Program-made: the position numbers and the translations under genes
Assembly (NCBI GenBank): GCA_038277395.1
Contig: CM076195.1
Location: 25,804,376-25,868,375, forward strand
Length of the DNA stretch: 64,000 nucleotides
Direction: 5' to 3'
DNA from: Dryocosmus kuriphilus
Taxonomy: Eukaryota; Arthropoda; Insecta; Hymenoptera; Cynipidae
The notes under the pieces: generated by a model
The model's database searches: none
Seen by the model: only the letters and a program-made list of their open reading frames with translations
What the model was told of the DNA's origin: nothing
Part shown: positions 56,195 to 64,000 of the stretch, piece after piece
How positions within the stretch are numbered: position 1 is the first letter of the stretch
How the letters are laid out: the number at the start of each line of letters is the position of its first letter

Positions 56195-57135
56195 TCTTGA
56201 ATAGCAATTACACAAGCCTACAAAAATGAGACTTTTGTTTCCCCAAAGAGATCTGAAGGTGTTTTCTCACGTAATTTTTCGCGCAAAATAGGAATCTGGC
56301 AGCAGAATTTGTCTATCACGTCATGATTTTAAGATATTCTAACTTGAAAGTGCAAATAATGCTGTTTTTCGGCATATTCAGATGAAAATAACTTCGAAAC
56401 GCAAAGATATTCTACATGATTTCTGATATGGTCAAATATATTAACAACTGTATGTCCTTTTACCACCAAATTTCATTTTTTGAGGTATCTATGCACCAAA
56501 CGTTTCATCAGACCGCCTTCCTCAGAAATCTATATCAAAGGATTTTTCGGGTTGCTAATTACGAATTTGGAGTCAGAATTTAAATTTTCAAAATGGCTAC
56601 CAAAAAACTGCTTGATAGTGATTGTTAGTAGAATTATAACGTTTTTTTTTTTTTTGGTCAGCCATATTTGACCCGCCATTCTGAAAATTGAAATTCTGAC
56701 TCGAAATTCGTAATCAGCGACCCGAAAACTCCTTTGATAGAGAGTTCTGAGAAAAACGGTATGATAAAACGTTTGGTGCTTAATTACTTCAGAAAATGGA
56801 ATTTGTTGATATAAAGGGTCCTGCTGTTGTAAATATTTAACCATATCAAAAATTATATGTGTGCATTTCCGTAGATTTTTCATATGGAATCCGAGTCTAT
56901 TGACCAAATTGAAATATCTTCGCGTTTCGAAGTTATTTTCATCTGAATATGTCGAAAAGCCGCCTTTTTTGCACTTTCAGGCTAGAATTTTTTTAAATCC
57001 TAGACCAATTGCCAGAAATGCTAGACCAATTCTGCTGCCAGATTCGAATTCAGCGCGAAAAATTACGAGAGAAAACCCCTTAAAATCTCAGTGGAGAAAA
57101 TCTTGTAGGACTGTGTTATTAAACACGATTGTGTA
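56195..57135. mobile_element. Foldback element sharing modules with the Sola-like TIRs
   Basis: Left and right halves are inverted copies with CACGTAATTTTTCGCGC, AATCTGGCAGCAGAATT, CATATTCAGATGAAAATAAC, TCGAAACGC and CACCAAACGTTT in both arms. The central part has TTTTTCGGGTTGCTAATTAC and ATTTTCAAAATGGCTACC, the same modules as in the TIRs at 36 and 39.5 kb (GGGTCGCTGATTACGAATTT, CAAGATGGCGAAT). No protein is encoded. The outer limits are approximate. Confidence 0.7.
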
Positions 57136-58180
57136 TAAACCCTTGAAAAAAATGTGTAATGCCTTTAGGTGGGAAGGAGGGGGGAGGGGGAGGCAGGAAA
57201 AATATTACGTTGTGTTACATGAGAGATATATTTGTTTTATATAAAGTTGCATAAAATATACTATTTTCTATAATACACAAAGTAAAGTTTTATCCTCAAA
57301 ATAACATAAAAGAGGATAAACTTCTGCTCTCAGCGACCCCAAAATGAAATGCTTTTTTGAAATCTTTAAGAAGATATTGGGAAAACAGTCAAAATGTTTA
57401 GGTTTTACATAGAATTTCCATACTTCTCCAGAAAATGTTATTATTTTTTCCCTGGCTACAACCAAAGTCTGAGCTTAGAATAAAGAATGAATTGTAAGAT
57501 GGTGAAATTGTTGACCAGGATGATGATAACATAAGTAAAGTTGTAAATATGTCGATTTAGTGGTCCATTCTAAAGTTTATTTACAGACTGAGAAATTCCT
57601 CAATACATAATAAATACGTTTCGATATAGCATATCGAATGTCCATATCAATTCATATAAACTTTAGCGAAATGTAACCTAAAACTACATAATATATGTGT
57701 TAGCATTATATTTTGCATTGTACAATATTTACTTTTATATACTTATGAATTAAGCGGTACCTTTTAGTTAAGGCTAGATGTGAACGAAGGAGGGTTAGAA
57801 TTAGCATGGCGACGGAACGGGCGTGTTCTGAAGATGAGAGACTGCGTTTTATGAAAAGGGAGTTTATATTCTGATCATTCTGATTAATAATTGAATTTTA
57901 TTTTATATTAAATTCAATAAACGTTTTGAAAACAAAGGTGATTCTATCATATGTATATAAAAATTATGGCGTGCACCTTTTTCTCAGGTGCTAAAATAGA
58001 GAAAATAGTGTGGTCGACCTAGGTCACGCATAAGGCAATTCGGAAAAACTAAAAATCTTAAAGAGATCTCACAAAACACAAACGAATCTCAACAATTCAC
58101 GATAAACGCCGAAACTCCATAGACTCCAAAACTCAATCCACTCCAAAACTCTAAAACTCAACCTTATCTAAAACTCCAAA
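57136..58180. other. No gene seen
   Basis: AT-rich, with a G-rich patch at 57170-57195. A 21-codon frame starting at the ATG near 57810 (MATERACSEDERL) has a reasonable start context but is too short to name. Confidence 0.4.
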
Positions 58181-58819
58181 AGCACAAAACTGTGGGCGCC
58201 AGTCCTTTCTTGGGACATTAAACACAAAAACTTAACTAAAAACAGAGACTTAATTTTCACAGGCCGCCGATTTTACCGCCTAGCCCAGCCTCTAAATTAC
58301 TTAGATTACGGTAGAGGGGATGGGTTAAACACCATTTAATAAAGCTCATCGCAATTCTATATAAAGCTTATAAAGTGACATTTATTCATAACAGGACTCG
58401 GTAATTTCAAGCAATAAATTTAGGCAGACTTCGATACAAATCAATAAAATAGTGTAAATCTCAATGTAAAGCTAATACACTCCTCGGCTAAAAATCAACA
58501 AATCTCAAAAATCACAAATCTCGACGCAAAATTAATAAATTAATATAAATCAGTCCAGAATGAATATAACGTCTCGACACGAAATTGGCAGGGCATACTA
58601 CAAAGTTAACAACGGATCTTAACAGTAATCGGCACTAAATTCTAATAACAACCATAATTAGTATAATTTTCGATAGTCCAATAAATAATATATTAATGGC
58701 ATTTTCGACCTTGTCAACTCTTACGCAATAAAAGGGAATTGTGTTAGAATTTGCGGGTCATGTTCCCAAATTAATACGAAAAAGAAGGGAGACATAACGA
58801 TATGGGACAATACGATAAT

Positions 58820-59330
58820 AACATTAATTCGGTAAGTGGAAATACACGTTGGTTGAGGACATAATTAGATATCATTAAAATGGTGTTAGATTCTTGAGGC
58901 GACGCAGCAGCGGCGGGAAAGCAATAGGACAAAGGGACACGTGGGTGGAAAGAATAGTTCGGCAGATTAAAAAGGGACTCAGTTCGATAATTTAATTAAT
59001 TTGGTAAGGGAAAGTACACATCGATAGGGAACATAATTGAATATCGTTAAGACAGGGTTAGATTTCTGAAAGGACGCACCAGCGCCAAGAAAACAATAGG
59101 ACAAAGGGGCACGTGGGTGGAAAACACGGCTCGATATAGTTAAAACGGGGCTCAATTCGGTAAAAGTCATCAACTCGGTAGAAGAAAATACACACCGGTA
59201 TAGGACATAAATAAATTAAATTGGGGTCAGGTCACTGGGATGACGCAACCGCGAAAAAGGGACGGTAAGACAAAGGACGCATCGTGGAAAACGTGTTCGA
59301 TATACGGGATTCACAGGTCGGGGACGCTAG
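58820..59330 (-). repeat. Tandem array, about 175-bp unit, three copies
   Basis: Each unit has TCGGTAAG-like, GGACATAATTAGAT-like, GACGCANCAGCG-like and ACAAAGGGNCACGTGGGTGG-like parts (plus-strand reading), with moderate divergence between units. Confidence 0.7.
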
Positions 59331-60070
59331 ATTCGATATCGGCACTAAAAATACACGAAAATACACAATATGAACTCGTCAAGAGGCTCAACCCTTCGGC
59401 ACTCCATAGTTGGGGGAAAATTAGCACGACATAATCACAGTTATAATACCACGAGTGAAACGATAAACCACTGAGAGAGACGCTTACGGGAATTAATGAA
59501 CCAGCCAAAAAACCCCAAAATCTACTCAAAAAAATCTAACCATTAACACAAGGGTTGCTCGGCTGAACCATTAAAATATAAAATTTCAGTCCTACCGTGA
59601 TACACGAGAAAGATTGACCCACACTGGGACTAGAGTCGCTTCTACGAGAAATTGGTAGCAGGAGGTCTTCACATGTCAGGTTCACAAATTGAAAGAGGGC
59701 GATCCCGTTGATTTAGTCCCGAAACTGGACGGCGCAACGGAAATTAGGGACGGTATGGAGGGGAAATCCGAATGGGTTAGAGAGAGAGAGAGAGAAAGGG
59801 AGCCCGCGTCTAATAATCCGCGCTCTTCATTGGTCTGCCTCGTCGCCTGTCCTTCTCTTCGCGAAGCCTTCCTTCCTTCCTCTTCTGTCCTGCTTCAATG
59901 CCCTCGAATTTGAATCCTTTCGTAGTTTCTCGTAGACGAGTTGCCCATCACGGGAATTGGAGGCAGAGGGAGCAGCTAGATTCCTTTAAATTGTATTTGG
60001 CATCGGAAGTCCCAGCTTCGCACAGCAGATGTTGTTTCGGACCTCGAAAACAATAAAAATCTCGGCAGAC

Positions 60071-60196
60071 AAAATCATTCCACCCCACTATTTAGGGAGA
60101 ACTACCAAATAAAATCATTCTACTCTAATTACTAGAGAGAATTACCAAACAAAATCGTTCTACTCTATTTGCTAGAGAGAATTACCAAATAAAATG
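60071..60196 (-). repeat. 40-bp tandem array, three copies
   Basis: Units of AAAATCATTCTACTCTAATT followed by ACTAGAGAGAATTACCAAAC, slightly diverged. Confidence 0.8.
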
Positions 60197-60270
60197 ACCG
60201 TAGCCTTACCTATCCTCACCAGAAGTGATGCCTAGGTATTGGATGGTAACCGCGGCTTCAATATATATAT

Positions 60271-62841
60271 GTTACGGCTAAAGTCCGGACTCTGGCTAAT
60301 GCTAGCCCTAGCCGGCTTGAGCTAGCTCTAGCCAGCCATTTTCGATAGAGTAGGCCCGTACGGTCGAAACGCAACTTTATCCGGCTAGGGCTAGCATTAG
60401 CCAAGCACCTCTGGCTAATGCTGGTTTTATTAGGCGAGAATCAGGCAAATGACAAATTAAGAAAATCCAGAATTAAAAGCAATTTTAATAATCAGCTGGT
60501 GGTCAGTAGAATGAAAACAATTATTTGAAAATAATTTACATATTATCTATTATCAAACTGCAAACGTCGTCGTGATTTAACTTTTGTTGCCACTCAAATT
60601 AAACATAAATAATGATATTATTTATTACAACAGGTAGAACTTGAATGGCATTTCGAATTACAAAGAATTCCTGACGATTTACATTTACATCTATTCGTCT
60701 TGCATCCACTTTTACAATCACACCTTGCATATCCTTGGCCACCAGAGATAGACTGCGCTCGCGCTAATTGGCGCAATGTTTTCTTTTCGAGCGACACTTC
60801 CAATACATTGACAAGTTTGACGTCGCATGCAGTGAATTGGTTCCTTGAAAATCTTTCTTCTATTGTACCATACTTATTACCTAGTTTGTACAATCCATTT
60901 TCATCTACGTCAACAATTGCCATTAAAACATTCCGTAAATCCCCGCGACCCCTGTCTACATCTGGAATTGTGACCCGTACTGTATCTCCTACGTTGCACA
61001 CTTGGAATTTAGCGTTGGATCGTGATTTCATTTTCTTAGCTTGTCTTTCCAAATTTAATCTTGCATTCACTCGATTTTCGCTGGCAGAAGATATTTTCGC
61101 ACATATCGTACACGAATTATTTCCTACAATAATGATCCCACACGATATAAATTGAGAAATAGCAATTGACTGCTCATTGCTGTCACTACTGCAAACACTC
61201 GTTGAATCTTCTGTTCGTTTTCTTTTCTTTGTGTTGTTCTCCTGGAGAGAAATGGTATCAAGAGTTAAAGTAGGCTGTATGATATGATTATCGTCTGCAA
61301 GAGTATTTTGATTGAATACTACGCTTGACTTTTGAAAATTCGAATTTTCGAGATTGTCATTCTGCAAAAATGTTATTACATCTTGTCTTTCAATCTCATT
61401 CTGTATCAATACATTTTCACTCTCAACTTGCACTCCATTCTGGTTCGAATTTTCCTCACTAAACGGCCTGTCACATTCACGTTCAATGAATACGTCATCA
61501 TGCTCCTTGTTTTCGTTCTATGAGGGTTCAGTGATTGTTTCAAAAATAGTTACTAGTTCTTCTTCCGTCCTGATGTTTTCACACAATTCTTTTGGAAGTA
61601 TACTTGTAGATATACCGACTTTGGCATGAGTACCAAACATCGCTTTGTATGGAGCTGTTTTTATTCCGTCGTGATATGCTCGATTGTGACCATCCAAGTC
61701 GCAAGCATATTTTCTATATCTTGATTCGCCCTTTCGACACTCCCTTGAGATTGACTGTGTCGCGGTTTGCCATGCACTATAGTCAACCCATTCCACATAG
61801 AACGCAGGTCTTCTATCGTGCGATTGAGAAATTCGCGTCCATTGTCAGCTTGCAAAATTGCTGGAGCGCCAAAAATACAAAAGATTTCAAGCAAATGTTT
61901 GGCTACTTCAATTGCGGGTTTGCTTGTCAGTGGTCGTAATTGAACAAACTTTGAATGAATTGGAAATGAATGGAAATGAATTGGAAATCAGCATCTGGAT
62001 TTGACTGCATATCTATTAAATCCACTTGACATCTATTGTTCATTTCTGTTGATATGATAGGCTTTACAGCAAGTCCTTTTTTAATCGACTTTTGCTTCAT
62101 TTGGCAAGCAGTGCAAAGCTTCAAAAATAATAAGACAATCTCTTGCGTAACGTTTTTATACTTTTTTGTTAATTCAGACAACATTTGATGCTTTCCTCCG
62201 TGTCCCACAGAAAGATGAGTATCATACAACACATCAAACATTTCCTCATTCTTGACATAGTAAATTATTGATACTTCGCCTGCAATCACGAAAGCATGGA
62301 TTTGTTATGAGGTCAACGTACACTCTTTCATTTTCATATTTACCTTCTTTCACGGGAACAACAAGCTTCTGAATGCCACCGATTGAACAAATATCGTAAC
62401 GTTTCAAGCGTCGTCTTTGTAGTTTTGACAAAGCGGTAGCTTTCTTTGCTTGCAAAACTGAATCGATAAGTCCATCATACTGTGCAGCAGATATGTAAAA
62501 ATTATTCGATTTTTTAGCACTGACTAAAGTTTCAAATTCTACATTGAAATTATTTTTCATTCGACCAACATCGATTTCTGTCATTTTCACGCTTTGAGAT
62601 TCACTAGTAAATACAACGTGTTTTCATGTAGACGAGCTCTCGTCAACTGTTTATAGTTTCCAGATGACGATTGGGTCAAGCATTGTACAGGCAACATTAG
62701 CCATAGGTGTTTGGCTAATGCTAGCCCCTAGCCGGATAAAGTCGAGCGTCAGCGACTTGGGACAGCTTTATCCATGCATTTTGGATAGAGCTAGCTTTAT
62801 CCGGCTAAGGCTAGCATTAGCCGATTCCGGACTTTAGCCGT

Positions 62842-62844
<3 letters not shown>
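60271..62844. mobile_element. Ginger-type DNA transposon
   Basis: The ends read GTTACGGCTAAAGTCCGGA inward on both sides. Subterminal regions carry repeated GGCTAATGCTAGCCCTAGCC- and TTTATCCGGCTA-like words in both orientations. Both sides are flanked by TA dinucleotide tracts, so the target duplication cannot be read. The enclosed minus-strand gene encodes an integrase-like transposase of the kind found in Ginger elements and in the domesticated vertebrate gene KRBA2 (recall). At 2.57 kb the element appears close to full length. Confidence 0.75.
60618..62590 (-). pseudogene. Ginger-type integrase-transposase, frameshifted
   Basis: The gene begins MKMTEIDVGRMKNNFNVEFE (62590) with a KRYDICSIGGIQKLVVPV region. 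After a shift near 62280 an HHCC zinc-binding domain follows (HLSVGHGGKHQML, then LCTACQMKQ) and then CQVDLIDMQS with the first Asp. After a second lesion near 61945 it reads FGAPAILQADNGREF with the second Asp and GKPRHSQSQGSVERANQDIE with the Glu, completing a DDE integrase core. A shift near 61740 leads to YHDGIKTAPYKAMFG, and a stop at 61516-61518 precedes the last 271-residue part. That part contains KFQVCNVGDTVRVTIPDV and a cysteine-rich tail (CDCKSGCKTNRCKCKSSG, then further Cys). Three shifts and one stop make it inactive as read. Confidence 0.85.

Positions 62845-62914
<70 letters not shown>
62845..62914. repeat. TA microsatellite
   Basis: About 35 TA repeats abut the right end of the Ginger element; a short AT tract abuts the left end (60261-60270). 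The element probably inserted in, or seeded, a TA tract. Confidence 0.9.
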
Positions 62915-62918
<4 letters not shown>

Positions 62919-63394
62919 CCTCAAAAGGAACAAGCCTTATTTCTTGGACCATATAAATGTCGCCTTCCTTCTTCTTCAACTGGAACTCCGCCTGGTACCT
63001 CAGAAGTTGGAAGTTGTCAAGTGCGAGGTGACGACGAATCCTAGTCGATGACGCAACGAAGGGGTAGCGGAAGCTCTCAACTCATGTTTCGGGGGTTGTT
63101 TTGTGGGACCCGGAGGGCCCAGGCGAAATATATATATATATAACATAATACATGGCCGAAATACATTAATATAAATTAACTCTAAATTAAAATGCTAAGG
63201 AGTGCCGAATGTACCGTCTGTGTCAGACCGCTGCGTTCTCAATATTTAAAATGAAGGATTGAAGTCAATGGTAAATTCCAAAAAATCTATGAAATACGAA
63301 GATTGTGATGTTCAATAAAACTGCAACATCACAAAATATAATGTTTAAGAAATAATGGGTTAATATTTAAAAACTATAAAAGAAAAAAAAAAAC
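62915..63394. other. No gene supported
   Basis: A minus-strand reading from about 63100 to 62920 (containing LALDNFQLLRYQAEFQ and KKEGDIYMVQEIRLVPFE) could be an old retroelement frame but has no recognised domain. A short TA tract lies at 63129-63142. Confidence 0.35.
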
Positions 63395-63828
63395 ACGTGA
63401 GGTGTCGGGGACCTCCCTATAGAAACTAAGCTTCTTTCGCACAATATGTAATTGAATAACATGTAAAAATAATGAATATATTAATAGTATAAAATGCTAC
63501 TGTTAAAAAAGAATTAGAAAAAATGAATGAGTTAAAAGAAGAAACACATTAAAACATTGTAAGAAATAATTACATACACTCGCTATTATAAACAAGCCCC
63601 GAACAACTGGCCTGTATCTCTATCTCATTCGCACACCAGGCATCTGCTTGCGTTGTGCAAAAACAGCGCGCCGCGCGCGCTGCTCCTCTCCTTTTCGTGT
63701 GCATTTTCTTGCTCTGCTTGCCCCTCTCTTTTTTCGTGTTGTAACGTTACGTTACGTTACGTTTCACTTTTCACGAGTTTGGTTCCCTCCCAGAGTCGCG
63801 TGAAGAAGCATAGCTTCAAAAAAAGAGA
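63395..63828 (+). repeat. Dispersed repeat with hairpin-like ends, copy B
   Basis: The left part has CTAAGCTTCTTTCGCACAA and the right end GTGAAGAAGCATAGCTTCAA, matching copy A at 8003-8610. The interior has a CT-rich stretch and four tandem GTTAC-type units (63742-63762). The remaining bases to 64000 are AT-rich with nothing seen. Confidence 0.45.
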
Positions 63829-64000
63829 AAAATATAAGTCGTACCTGTACTAGTTCCATGTATGAAGAGTTAAAAACATGTTGGTAAAAAAATTCATTTT
63901 AACAAAAGTGTCGAAAATCATATTGATATAAAAATCCATATTGGTATACAACATTTTTTTTAATTTCACTTTGCCTGTATGTTTACGGAATTATTTGTCT

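Larger units (their letters stand above)
58181..60240 (-). mobile_element. LTR-like block, possible Ty3/gypsy LTR
   Basis: On the minus strand GGACTGGCGCCCACAG occurs near 58186-58205. TGGCGCC is the usual start of a tRNA-Lys-type primer binding site following the 5' LTR of many retroelements, so the preceding 2 kb (to about 60.2 kb) could be an LTR. It holds two tandem arrays (58820-59330 and 60071-60196). No gag or pol frame is supported downstream, and no second LTR was found. Confidence 0.35.

Noticed and set aside
61649..61939. 96-codon plus frame
   Set aside because: Antisense of the Ginger integrase core, which has clear catalytic motifs on the minus strand.
63742..63762. Telomere-like repeat (GTTAC units)
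   Set aside because: Only four units, not the insect TTAGG type, and inside a dispersed repeat.

Overview
The window looks like a stretch of an AT-rich, repeat-laden insect nuclear genome. A parasitoid or gall-forming hymenopteran is my best guess, but that rests only on recalled resemblance of several transposon proteins to wasp and ant copies. There are no operons, ribosome binding sites or bacterial genes. At most one stretch looks like host coding sequence. Almost everything else I can identify is a transposable element (TE), often nested in another.

Layout. 1-7 kb: fragments of an R2-like LINE (a plus-strand 3' end, a plus-strand 5' part, and a minus-strand copy at 3.9-6.6 kb), four pieces of one tRNA-derived SINE family, and the first copy of a 1.3-kb repeat. 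7.3-7.6 kb: Penelope-like fragment. 8-13.8 kb: mostly unassigned, with a long poly-G tract, a short hairpin element and a GC-richer block. 13.8-23.05 kb: a mariner-type transposon with 0.6-kb terminal inverted repeats (TIRs), split in its transposase gene by a 5,965-bp TIR element that holds further elements. 24.49-24.98 kb: hAT MITE with a perfect 8-bp target-site duplication (TSD). 26.2-28.1 kb: Ty3/gypsy pol remnant and a 1-kb foldback. 28.2-35.9 kb: a degenerate minus-strand LINE cut by three elements with recognisable duplications and by a TA microsatellite.

36.04-39.95 kb holds the best-preserved element: a 3.9-kb DNA transposon with a 4-bp duplication, long near-identical TIRs full of tandem repeats, and an uninterrupted 639-codon DDD-type transposase (Sola-like by recall). 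A jockey-type LINE abuts it (to 43.8 kb) and ends in a 51-bp poly-G run. 47.4-53.0 kb: a 5.6-kb hAT with an almost intact transposase that carries an unusual coiled-coil extension. Ninety bases beyond it lies a splice acceptor and a coding block resembling the C-terminal end of a TUT1/Star-PAP-like nucleotidyltransferase, the only likely host coding sequence. 56.2-57.1 kb: a foldback whose arms share modules with the 36-kb element. 58.2-60.2 kb: an LTR-like block with tandem repeats. 60.27-62.84 kb: a Ginger-type (integrase-bearing) transposon with a cysteine-rich tail. The rest has no gene I can support.

For function, the elements act as independent parasites. The short inverted-repeat elements have no protein and would depend on transposases supplied in trans. 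The nested insertions with clean duplications give a relative order: the 28-36 kb LINE and the mariner are old hosts, and the elements inside them are younger. The 36-kb element looks recent because its two arms differ at only a few positions by eye.
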